Below are positions 19,448 through 28,600 of a DNA stretch of 64,000 bases, piece by piece. How positions within the stretch are numbered: position 1 is the stretch's first letter; the number at the start of each line of letters is the position of its first letter. Location: contig JARWSJ010000001.1 of the NCBI GenBank assembly GCA_029906195.1, positions 2,914,001 through 2,978,000 of the forward strand, read 5' to 3'. The position numbers and the translations under genes were made by a program. The stretch comes from Chitinophagaceae bacterium 26-R-25. Its GTDB lineage: Bacteria; Bacteroidota; Bacteroidia; Chitinophagales; Chitinophagaceae. The notes beneath the pieces were generated by a model. That model did not search any database, was not told the origin of the DNA, and saw nothing but the letters and a program-made list of their open reading frames with translations.

Positions 19448-20566
19448 GTGAAAAAAAGAATTCTATTTCTTATTGGAGATGATCCCAACTATGATCAGCG
19501 AATGCAAAAAACGTGTGCATCCCTGGTAAGTAACAATTATGATGTGCTGTTGGTCGGCATTGCAAGATCGAAAAATGTAAAGCCTTTATTGCCTCAACCC
19601 TTCGAGCAACGGCGGTTCCGCATAATCTCAAAAAAAGGCTTTTGGCTATTTGCCGAAATCAATTTCCGTTTATTCTTTAATCTATTGTTCACGCGGTGCG
19701 ATGTGATCTGTTGTATTGACCTGGACACCATAATACCGGGCTATTTTCTGTCCATTCTTAAGGGGACAAAAAAGGTACACGATGCACATGAGCTTTTTTG
19801 TGAGATGCCGAGTATTGCTTTAAGACCCCGTATTCACAAATTTTGGAAGCGCATCGAAAAAACATTTTTACCAAAATTTAAAAACGGCTATACGGTAAAT
19901 GAGAGTCTTGCCAAAGAGTACAACACAATGTACGGGCTATCTTACCAAGTGATAATGAACGCAGCGATTTTAAATTATGACGACAATGTGCAGGTAGGCA
20001 AGGATAAAAAACTTTTACTATACCAGGGCGCAGTACAAAAAGGAAGGGGCATTGAATATCTTATTCAGGCCATGAAACATCTAGATGCCCAACTAGTGAT
20101 TTGTGGCAGAGGCGATTTTTTTGAGGCAGCAAAACAATTAACGGCAGAACTGGGACTTGAGGATAAAGTTGATTTCAAAGGCTATGTTTTTCCTGAAGAT
20201 TTAAAGACGATCACAAAGAAAGCATATATAGGTTTAAACACGCTTTTAGCGGAAGGCAAGAGTTTCTATTTGTCTCTTTCCAATCGTACGTTTGATTATA
20301 TGCATGCCCTAACACCCCAGATAGCAATGGATCTGCCAGAGTATGCACACGTTAACAGTGAATTTGAGGTGGCCGTTCTGATAAAAGAGTTATCGGTTGA
20401 AAATATTGTTGCTGCTGTCCAACGTTTAATGCAGGACGACGCTTTGTACAGCAGGCTCCAACACAACTGCCAACAGGCAAGGCTTGTATTCAATTGGCAA
20501 CATGAAGAAAAGAAATTGGTGCTTTTTTATAACGATCTTTTTAAAAACACTGAACAGTTTTTTTAA
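19448..20566 (+). CDS. Glycosyltransferase family 4-like protein
   Basis: The protein has 372 residues and starts at GTG 19448, which directly precedes the conserved KKRILFLIGDDPNYDQRM opening. The GT-B C-terminal domain has LLLYQGAVQKGRGIEYLIQA near residue 195 and VDFKGYVFPEDL near residue 240. The normal EX7E stretch is diverged (LAEGKSFYLSLSNRTFDYM near residue 265). It probably transfers a sugar to a surface glycan. It converges on the radical SAM gene with a four-base TTAA overlap of stop codons, so the two transcripts run into each other. Confidence 0.85.
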   Translation: MKKRILFLIGDDPNYDQRMQKTCASLVSNNYDVLLVGIARSKNVKPLLPQPFEQRRFRIISKKGFWLFAEINFRLFFNLLFTRCDVICCIDLDTIIPGYFLSILKGTKKVHDAHELFCEMPSIALRPRIHKFWKRIEKTFLPKFKNGYTVNESLAKEYNTMYGLSYQVIMNAAILNYDDNVQVGKDKKLLLYQGAVQKGRGIEYLIQAMKHLDAQLVICGRGDFFEAAKQLTAELGLEDKVDFKGYVFPEDLKTITKKAYIGLNTLLAEGKSFYLSLSNRTFDYMHALTPQIAMDLPEYAHVNSEFEVAVLIKELSVENIVAAVQRLMQDDALYSRLQHNCQQARLVFNWQHEEKKLVLFYNDLFKNTEQFF

Positions 20567-21639
20567 CCTTTACTATCAAAGATATCGCTGTACGTTTTGT
20601 TTTTATCTCCACACCAACTATAGTCACCAAATAATTTTTCAACTACACTTTTGGGCATAAATTTTTCCATCGTTCGCATCAAAACAATGTCGTATTTACG
20701 ATGATAATTTATCCAGCATTGATTACACCCTTTGTAGTCTTTTTGGATTTTCTGAGAAGCTATTGAATTAAAAATTTCATCCAAAGATTTCTCATATATA
20801 TTACCCAGGCTCACATTTAAATTTTGACAAATTGGAACATTGCCATCAGGATGAATAACTAAACTATCCAGGATGCTGCGACAGCCTAATTTGACATTAT
20901 TCTTTCGCCATTCATCGTATAACCACAGGTAATCGTAGTTCTCGAAAGTATCTTTTACTTCGGCAGGAATTTGTTCTTTAAACGAATCAAGAATACTGTT
21001 TGATTCGCTTTCATGGGCCTTCTCAACCGTATCAAAAAAAGAGATATTGTTGTAAACTCCAATTCTTATATCAATCTGATATTTTTTTACCACCTCCAGC
21101 ACATCCTTCAAGTCAGAAAAATTATTGTACGGCGAAAGTGTAAACATTACCGAAATAGGAACAAGATCTTTACAACCTTCGATGACCCTAATAACATTGT
21201 CGTAGCCATCTTTGCCACGCATGTTTGAATATGTCTCTTTCCCGCCATCTAAAGAAATATACAACCGGGAAGGAGGATATTTCTTCACTGCTTCAATAAC
21301 TTTCTGATCCTTTAAGCAATTGGAAAGTAAATCAAATTTTGGATGATTATGAGTAAACCATTCTAATATTTTCATACAATCAGGATGGAGCAAAAACTCT
21401 CCTCCTTCTAAGCCTATATGTGTATTTTTAGTAACACAACTGCTTCCCATTACCTCAATAATCTTCTCGAAAGGAAGATATTTCACAGGCCTTTTCTGCC
21501 AAATCAAACAATGCTTACATCTCGAATCACAAAGATCTGTAGCATATAACATCAAAGATGATAATTTTTTATGCGACTGAAATAGATTGTTGTTTGCAAA
21601 TAAAGCCCCTCGTTTTAAATAGTCACTAAAAGTATACAT
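20563..21639 (-). CDS. Radical SAM protein with SPASM-type C-terminus
   Basis: The protein has 358 residues. The radical SAM 4Fe-4S motif CDSRCKHC is near residue 36, and GLEGGEFLLHPD near residue 77 matches the conserved GGE element. The C-terminal Cys set, CRSILDSLVIHPDGNVPICQ and then CNQC near residue 306, is SPASM-like and should bind one or two extra clusters. Such enzymes often modify peptides, but also sugars and lipids. With a Gfo/Idh/MocA oxidoreductase overlapping by ATGA and glycan genes around, sugar or lipid-linked glycan modification is a fair inference. No precursor peptide gene is visible. Confidence 0.87.
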   Translation of the reverse strand: MYTFSDYLKRGALFANNNLFQSHKKLSSLMLYATDLCDSRCKHCLIWQKRPVKYLPFEKIIEVMGSSCVTKNTHIGLEGGEFLLHPDCMKILEWFTHNHPKFDLLSNCLKDQKVIEAVKKYPPSRLYISLDGGKETYSNMRGKDGYDNVIRVIEGCKDLVPISVMFTLSPYNNFSDLKDVLEVVKKYQIDIRIGVYNNISFFDTVEKAHESESNSILDSFKEQIPAEVKDTFENYDYLWLYDEWRKNNVKLGCRSILDSLVIHPDGNVPICQNLNVSLGNIYEKSLDEIFNSIASQKIQKDYKGCNQCWINYHRKYDIVLMRTMEKFMPKSVVEKLFGDYSWCGDKNKTYSDIFDSKG

Positions 21640-22676
21640 CAGGATAATTTATTTTTTACTTCCTCTATCAACCGGTATGTAGGAAGTAAGTCGCTCAATT
21701 TTGATTTATTTAACGAGTTTTGACCTTCGCATAATCTCACAAAACTATCAATTTCATCATAATATCCGGAAGCATAAATTTCATTTTTGGAAAAAATTGG
21801 CAGAAAACTCGACCGGTCTAACAATGTATAGCAGGCATCTACATTACTAAATATCTTTTCTTTAGGCAACCCTAAAATTGCTCCGGGTTTTTTCCTATAG
21901 GTTAACGTATTAAAGTTAAGCAAATTAAATACCCCATTCGTTGTATTAACGGTCATTTCTTCTGATGCGTAACTCCACGAATAAGCTGTTGATAATTCAA
22001 TTGTACCAATCACTTTATTGTGAACCATTTGTAACAACAAAGTCTGTTTATCTGACGACTGCTGCACAGCATGAATATTTCCGTTTCCAAACAGGAAATT
22101 GATTATATCCAACGGATGAATAAACAAATCCAACAATCTATCACCTTCCGGATAGGCACCTGTTAAAAACCTATAATTATAAGATTGGACATTATTCAGC
22201 TTTTTTCTCAGCATATTAAAATAGGGAGAATATCTTCTTTGCATCCCTACAAGGCAAGCCTTACCCGTATCTTTTTCAACTTCAATTAGCTTATTTAAGG
22301 TATTGATGTTTTGCGCAACAGGTTTTTCCACAAACACATTTTTTCCCGCACTCAAAATTTCCTTTACCAATTCGGAATGTACATCAGGATGGGCGCACAC
22401 AAATACCCCCTTGATTTCCGGGTCCTTTAACACAACATTCAAGTCGGTTACTGCAGCAATGTTTAGAAAGTTATTGTTTATTTTTTTTGCAGTAGCATCG
22501 CTTTTTGTGACTATATACTTTAGCGGTATGTGTAAATAGTTTATGACGGGATAGAGATTGTTTATGCTATGATTTCCTATGCCTATGAATGCATATTTTC
22601 CTGCATAGGATCTATTAAGATATTTATACTTTCGGAGATGCTTAAACTTTTCAATAAATAATAGGTTAGATAGCAT
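21639..22676 (-). CDS. Gfo/Idh/MocA-family oxidoreductase
   Basis: The protein has 345 residues and no signal peptide. The NAD(P) fold has YAFIGIGNHSINNLYP near residue 28 in a degenerate GxGxxG form. The family hallmark FVEKPVAQNI is near residue 115, and LLDLFIHPLDIINFLFG near residue 180 carries the conserved His of the active site. It should oxidise or reduce a sugar or sugar nucleotide in the cytoplasm. Its stop overlaps the start of the radical SAM gene (ATGA), so the two are co-translated. The unusually basic first 25 residues may be an added leader. Confidence 0.87.
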   Translation of the reverse strand: MLSNLLFIEKFKHLRKYKYLNRSYAGKYAFIGIGNHSINNLYPVINYLHIPLKYIVTKSDATAKKINNNFLNIAAVTDLNVVLKDPEIKGVFVCAHPDVHSELVKEILSAGKNVFVEKPVAQNINTLNKLIEVEKDTGKACLVGMQRRYSPYFNMLRKKLNNVQSYNYRFLTGAYPEGDRLLDLFIHPLDIINFLFGNGNIHAVQQSSDKQTLLLQMVHNKVIGTIELSTAYSWSYASEEMTVNTTNGVFNLLNFNTLTYRKKPGAILGLPKEKIFSNVDACYTLLDRSSFLPIFSKNEIYASGYYDEIDSFVRLCEGQNSLNKSKLSDLLPTYRLIEEVKNKLS

Positions 22677-22698
22677 TTATTAGTTGTAAAATTAACAT

Positions 22699-22944
22699 TT
22701 AGTTTCCGATAAAATGGCCGGTGCTCACTGCCTGTAGTGCTGCAATATCTCGAAGAGAGTCGGGCGCTTCAGTTCTGTGAGTATATTGCTGCATTACAAG
22801 TATATTCCAGTTTGTTAAAACCTCTAAATCATAATCGTCAATATTACAACATAATTTCGTGATTGCCGACCAGAGCAAACCAAAAGGGTGCACAACATCT
22901 TGCAGACATCTTTGGTGAAAATCCATCCTGTAAAGTAAGTACAA
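22699..22944 (-). CDS. Doubtful small reading frame, possible gene relic
   Basis: An 81-codon frame lies in the 344-base gap between the Gfo/Idh/MocA gene and the GT39-like gene. I do not recognise it. Its C-terminal part (MQQYTHRTEAPDSLRD) faintly recalls the end of tyrosine recombinases, and its base composition looks richer in G+C than its AT-rich neighbours. There is no clear promoter or start signal. It may be a decayed fragment or chance. The rest of the gap shows nothing else. Confidence 0.22.
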   Translation of the reverse strand: MYLLYRMDFHQRCLQDVVHPFGLLWSAITKLCCNIDDYDLEVLTNWNILVMQQYTHRTEAPDSLRDIAALQAVSTGHFIGN

Positions 22945-23020
22945 AATTTGAGGCTATCATATTACCTAAAGCAATACCTTTAGCGCTGATAATCATACAT
23001 TAAGTTCTCAATAAAGTTAC

Positions 23021-24439
23021 ATGATACAGAGCAAAACTAATTACCCCCTGTTCTTAGCCATTCTGCTTTTTATAATCGGGAAAATCCTTTTGCTAAACAC
23101 ATATTTTTTTTGGGACGGCGTGGAAGCTTTATCCGTGCCGGCAAATTATTTGTATGATAACAATTTCAGCAATTTCAACTATCCCAATTTCGTTTCTTCC
23201 CCTCCGCTTATTCACTGTTTAGTAGCATTAAGCTGGAAAATATTTGGCAGGACTTTATTGGTGTCACATGTGGTGATGGCAGTATTTTCAATCGGCTGTA
23301 TTACCCAGATATTTTATTTCTGCAAAACAAACATTAAGCATCAAAATGGCATGACGTTTGTCTTTCTATTGATGATTCTTGATGCCGCATTTCTAACACA
23401 AACACTATTGTTATTCCCCGATATTTTTCTCATCTGCTTTTCTTTTCTCTCTATAAACCTTTATCAGAAAAATAAGCCGGTTTTATTTTCCATGGCAGCG
23501 CTTGCACTTTCTTTTTCAAGCGAAAGAGCAAGTTTGGCATGCTGTGCTATAGGACTCGCCATTTTCTTAAACGAAATTCATGGCAAGAAAAATTTCAATG
23601 AAATATTTAGAATATTTATTAAAAGCATCTTGCCATTTCTGCCTTCCATTATTGCAATTGTTGGCTTTTATATTTTTAAAAAACAAACTACAGGGGCTTA
23701 CCTTGTCAATGAAAATTCTCCCTGGAAAGATTCCTGGAAAATTCCAGGTGCTGGGCAGTTTTTCAGTAATATAAAAGGAGTTATTCGCTTTATGTTAGAC
23801 AATGGAACAATTTTTATATTCATTGGTTTTATAGTCTTGTGGTTTACACTAAAAGATAAAAAAACCTTCTTCAAAGAAAACAAATTCATTTTCTATCTTT
23901 TCATCTGTTATTTATTCATTATTTGCTCGTATACACTGCCCTTTTCAAATCAATTCGGAAAAAAATATTTTATAATGCCATGCCTGTTTCTAAATTTTCT
24001 AACAGGAGTATTAGCATTTCATGTTTTAAAGAATAGGAAAACAGCTATTGCTATTAGTTGCGCCATGATTATTGGAATGGTTTCAAGTCATTTTTGGATT
24101 TATCCCGAAAGATTTTCAAGAGCATGGGATTGCTCTCTTAGCCATTTGCCATATTATAACCTAAGAAAAGAAGCCCTCACTTTTATTGATAAAAACAATA
24201 TAAGCCGGGATTCCTTAAGTTTCTTTTTCCCCGCATCACAAACCGGGAAGTTAATTGAACTAAATAACGACGAAAGGAAGTTTATTAAATCCGGAAACGC
24301 CCCTCAGTATATCGCATCTAGCAACATATCCAATAATGCGTTTCTTTTAGAAAGGGATCTGGCCATTAAAAAGTGGATACTATTGAAAGAGTTTAGACGT
24401 AATGGTGTTTATATAAGAATTTATGAAAGGCCGCAATAA
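23021..24439 (+). CDS. GT39-like (GT-C) membrane glycosyltransferase
   Basis: The protein has 472 residues. A first membrane helix is followed by the exposed loop FFWDGVEALSVPANYL near residue 31, in the position where GT-C enzymes carry their catalytic Asp (here WDGVE). SSPPLIHCLVALSWKIFG near residue 64 matches the PP loop of ArnT/PMT-like proteins. About ten to eleven membrane helices follow, then a soluble C-terminal part of about 90 residues. Members move a sugar from a polyprenyl-phosphate donor onto a lipid or protein outside the inner membrane. The donor and acceptor are unknown. Confidence 0.8.
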   Translation: MIQSKTNYPLFLAILLFIIGKILLLNTYFFWDGVEALSVPANYLYDNNFSNFNYPNFVSSPPLIHCLVALSWKIFGRTLLVSHVVMAVFSIGCITQIFYFCKTNIKHQNGMTFVFLLMILDAAFLTQTLLLFPDIFLICFSFLSINLYQKNKPVLFSMAALALSFSSERASLACCAIGLAIFLNEIHGKKNFNEIFRIFIKSILPFLPSIIAIVGFYIFKKQTTGAYLVNENSPWKDSWKIPGAGQFFSNIKGVIRFMLDNGTIFIFIGFIVLWFTLKDKKTFFKENKFIFYLFICYLFIICSYTLPFSNQFGKKYFIMPCLFLNFLTGVLAFHVLKNRKTAIAISCAMIIGMVSSHFWIYPERFSRAWDCSLSHLPYYNLRKEALTFIDKNNISRDSLSFFFPASQTGKLIELNNDERKFIKSGNAPQYIASSNISNNAFLLERDLAIKKWILLKEFRRNGVYIRIYERPQ

Positions 24440-24457
24440 CAACTTTTAAGAACAGTT

Positions 24458-25585
24458 TTACTGCTTATCGGTCTCTAGCCTTGTACTCTTAATTTTAACT
24501 GGATACAACTTTTGTTTTATGTATCTGGCGGATGGTTCTTCTGCTAGCTTAAATAATACGATCGATACTATATTTAATGCGATGAATAGAAAGAACGGAC
24601 TAGCATTAATTTTTGAAAGCACTACTGCCACAATTCCAACGTGTATCAAATAAAAGACATAGGAGCTTTTTCCCAAAATTTGAAACAAGCCTGAACTTAA
24701 TAATTTACTAACCAGGGACCGCTCTGTAAGTAGTCCCCAAAAGAATGAAGAAATTCCCAAAACTGGCAACGAGAAATTACATATAAAATGGTACAGGAAG
24801 ACACCAGATTCTCCATGGTAATTGGTTTTTACTATAGCAAGAGCTACGATGTGAACGATAATTATTACCATGCCGGCATAAGTAAAAACACCCCAATTTG
24901 AAAGATTGGTTTCCTTCCGTTTCCTCATCATCAAAGCCAGAAATATTCCTACGAAAAATTCACAACTCCTGCCAAAAAAAGTCGTCTGAAGCATAAGTTG
25001 ATTTGAATTGAAAAAACCGTAAAAATCAACATTTTTAAATATCGCAACCAGCATTAGCCCAATGACAAGAAGGCCAACTGGAATTACAAGCAAATAGGAT
25101 GTACTTTTCTTTATAAAAAAATAGAATAACGGCACCGAGAAATAAAACATTTCTTCCGGAGTCAACGACCATGTTTGTCCGACACCCGATAAAATGAAGT
25201 CAGCAAAAAAACTCTTCAAAAAAGTGATGTTTAGCAGGTACAGCGGCAAATTGATATTTATCGTAAGTGAAGGATAAATCAATTTTGCCAAATATGTCAG
25301 CGTTGTAATACCAAAGAACATTGGATAAATCCTGGCAAAGCGGTTGATAAAGTATTTTCTCCAATTAATCTTTTGAGTATCGTAATATTTATTGGTGATT
25401 ACAAATCCACTCAGTACATAAAACACGGTCACCCCTATGTGTAACTGTGAACAAAAAGTACTCAGGTTATTGTATGCGATTGACACCTCGTTAGAAGAGG
25501 TCATATGATAAACAAAAACGAGATATGCGGCAATTGCCCTAACGCCTGTCATGGCAGGGAAATAACCATTATTGCTGTTATTCAT
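24458..25585 (-). CDS. Acyltransferase 3 (OafA-type) membrane protein
   Basis: The protein has 375 residues with about ten membrane helices. It opens with FPAMTGVRAIAAYLVFVYHM, the R...H signature at the start of acyltransferase 3 domains, and has GVTVFYVLSGFVITNKYY near residue 51 and RFARIYPMFF near residue 86. These enzymes acylate surface sugars such as O-antigen. It has no C-terminal SGNH domain. It converges on the GT39-like gene with 18 bases between the stops, consistent with one glycan-decoration cluster on both strands. Confidence 0.92.
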   Translation of the reverse strand: MNNSNNGYFPAMTGVRAIAAYLVFVYHMTSSNEVSIAYNNLSTFCSQLHIGVTVFYVLSGFVITNKYYDTQKINWRKYFINRFARIYPMFFGITTLTYLAKLIYPSLTININLPLYLLNITFLKSFFADFILSGVGQTWSLTPEEMFYFSVPLFYFFIKKSTSYLLVIPVGLLVIGLMLVAIFKNVDFYGFFNSNQLMLQTTFFGRSCEFFVGIFLALMMRKRKETNLSNWGVFTYAGMVIIIVHIVALAIVKTNYHGESGVFLYHFICNFSLPVLGISSFFWGLLTERSLVSKLLSSGLFQILGKSSYVFYLIHVGIVAVVLSKINASPFFLFIALNIVSIVLFKLAEEPSARYIKQKLYPVKIKSTRLETDKQ

Positions 25586-25605
25586 GGTTGCAAGCTCGAA
25601 AACTT

Positions 25606-28600
25606 TTATCGCATCAAATACATTTTTCCATAACCGCTATTGAAGAATTTATCTGTATCATCTCCTTTCGCTTTGTATTTATCCATTTTCTTTCCATCTA
25701 AAGTCGTTACTACGCGATAAATGTAAACACCATTTGCCAGACGCTGTCCGAACTGGTCGGTGCCGTCCCACTTAAATTCCGTGATGTTTCTACCGATATG
25801 GAGAGGACCAAGCTCATCTTTTGTGATTTCTCTTACTACTTTTCCCGTTACGGTTAAGATCTGGATCTTGAACTGCTGAGGAATTTCGCTGCCGGTAATG
25901 GCAAACACAAACGCTGTTGATGTGGTGAACGGATTCGGATAGTTGAGCAGATTTGAGATCATTGGCTTGCTGATGACAGTAAAACCAATCCTGTAATCTA
26001 CTGTTCCTGCCGAGTTACCACTCTTATCTTTTCCAGATAATATCAATTCATAATTATCGCCATCACTACTGTAAGAATTATCAAATGAAGGCGTAAACTC
26101 GATGCTTGCGGTATTGTCAGACGCACTTTGAGCCGGTACAAACCTGACAGTATCATTATCATATTTATACGTTCTTATTTCGCCCGGAGTAATACCTCCA
26201 TCGGGACTTGGGAATTTCACTCTTACTTTCACCAGTGACGTATCGTTAAGCAACAAATACTTCGCGTTATCCTTCAGCTTTATTAAGATATGAGGTTTCG
26301 CAGAAACGATATCCTGGTTCAGGATGTGAACACCGTCAAATGTCACGTCCAGCATTGGGTTGACATTATCCCCTTTTACATAGAAATTTTTGTAGAAGAA
26401 ATTGTTGTACAAATATTGCTCAGGCTGGTCAAAATCAGGATTAAAATTCAGATACATCGTATTGTTGCCCGCGAAGTCTTTGGTATCAACGTCATATCTT
26501 AAAGTCACGGTATCGCCTGAAATCAACGCCTTTGTTCTCGGAAGTGTTATCACGTGGCCAACGTTATTTTTATCTGTCACAGTCATTTTCACGAGGATAC
26601 TATCAAACTTCGTTTGGCTGATGTTTTTGAAAGCAACTGCCAGTGGCAATTTTTCTCCGACATCAAGTGTGTCTTTAAATTTGAAATATAAATTTGTGGC
26701 GATAGCCCCCTCAGGAACAGGATCATAATTCACCCTCCAGTATTTCAACTGATATGGCGTAATTGAAACGGTATCCTTTGTATACATCCTAAACTTCATG
26801 TTAGGATAAAGCTTCGCATCAATTGATGAAATATCGACATCGGCATCTGACGGCACCAATGTTCTCAAAAGTGTTTCGTTGTTATTGTTATCCACTCCAA
26901 TCAGCTGTAATGTCACGCTGTCTTTGGAAGGAGTTTCAGTACTGCTTCCACGCCAATGGAACTGCTTCCAGGCTTTTGCCGGGCCGAAAACAGGAGAAAC
27001 AACATCACCTTCATAATCATCGATCTTTCCAGTTACCGACATAGTTAGCTTATCGTAAGCACCAGCGCTGAATGCACTTTTTGCTACGAATGAAGGGTCG
27101 TTGTTTCTATAAACAAAAATGCAAGCCCTTGGCCGGTTAAAAGAATCGATGTTAATAAAGCCTTCGTCCAATAACTTATGATAAAGCGATTTGTTGTGCC
27201 CCAATACAGCAGTATCATTTTGCCATTCCTTAGGATAAGTAATACCAAGAGGGTTCCCCGGAGCACCTACAATAGGCCTTACAACTACATAAGCTTTGTC
27301 GGGCAGCCCGTTCAAAAAGTTGTAGGCGTTGATTCTTCCTGCCTGAGTTAACAGATCAAATTGAAAATTATACTTCCTGTCATCAGCACATACAGGCATA
27401 GAATTATATAAACCTGGTTGGCCCGTAGGTGCATTTGGCCAAAGTTTAAATGTTATCGGATCGAAAACATTGAAGATAATGCCATAGCCACAGATATTTT
27501 GAATGAACAGATTTCGAGAAGACCCCATGATAAAATCAGTCGGAATGTTCATTGACCCACCGAAGACACCAGTTGTGATATCCATAGTAACAGTACTGCT
27601 TGCATATTGCCACTTCCGGTTAGTATTTATTAACATTGAATCTGTGGCAGATTCCTGGTGCTGGTAGTAATGAGACTGGTTGAAACCCGGAGTGCTCTTG
27701 CTTAAGTAGATAAATGAGAACATGTTCCAATGATAATCATCGCCAGCCTGGGGAATGATAGAAACGCGCCAGTAATAAACAACGCTATCCGAATAGTTCA
27801 GTCCGGAGTTAAACTCCATCACTCCACCAACGCTGTTCAATTTGACCTGGCGCTTCAAGGCTGAGTTAAACAATGTTGTGGTATCAATTTCCATTACGTA
27901 GTCTCTGGCGGCACTAAATGGATTCGATGTTGATGCATATAACTTTTGACCCTGTGTGTTTACAATTGAATAGTTGTAAGGATATGCAGGTCTTGCTTCA
28001 TCTTCGTAAATGAAAAACTCTTTCGTGATGCTATTGTTTGATTCAGACATTTCGTCGACAACATTATCAGCATCTATCGTGATCACGACTTTATTCGTTC
28101 CCTTGTCTTTTGAGGCAATAACAGGAATAGAAACAGTAACAGAGTCGCTGTAGTAGATACCGCGCATTTTTTGCCTGTACAATACACTTGATGTTCCGTC
28201 AGGATGAATGTGTTTCACTTCAAGTACAATGGAATCTTTAACTGCCTTTCCAAGATTATACAACCTGATAAATGCCTTACAGTTTCCTTCTGCAAGAGAA
28301 ATGAATGAGGGTGTTATCAATACCTGCGGATCTTCGATCACGTAATCTGGCTTGGTCTGGAAATTAAACTTGATGGCCGGATCTCCGTGTATGAGGATTT
28401 GCTCCGCATGAAAACGTGAATAAAAATCAAGTTGATTTATATACATTGTCTTTAAGGACTCTCTATTAATAACACCAAGTGTTTGCGTGTAATTTTTAGA
28501 TCGTATATCGTCATTGAAGTTGATCAGATAGGGATGCAAATACTGCACTATACCAAAGTGTGTACTTGCCACAAAAGCAATGGCACCACGCTCCTTGGCC

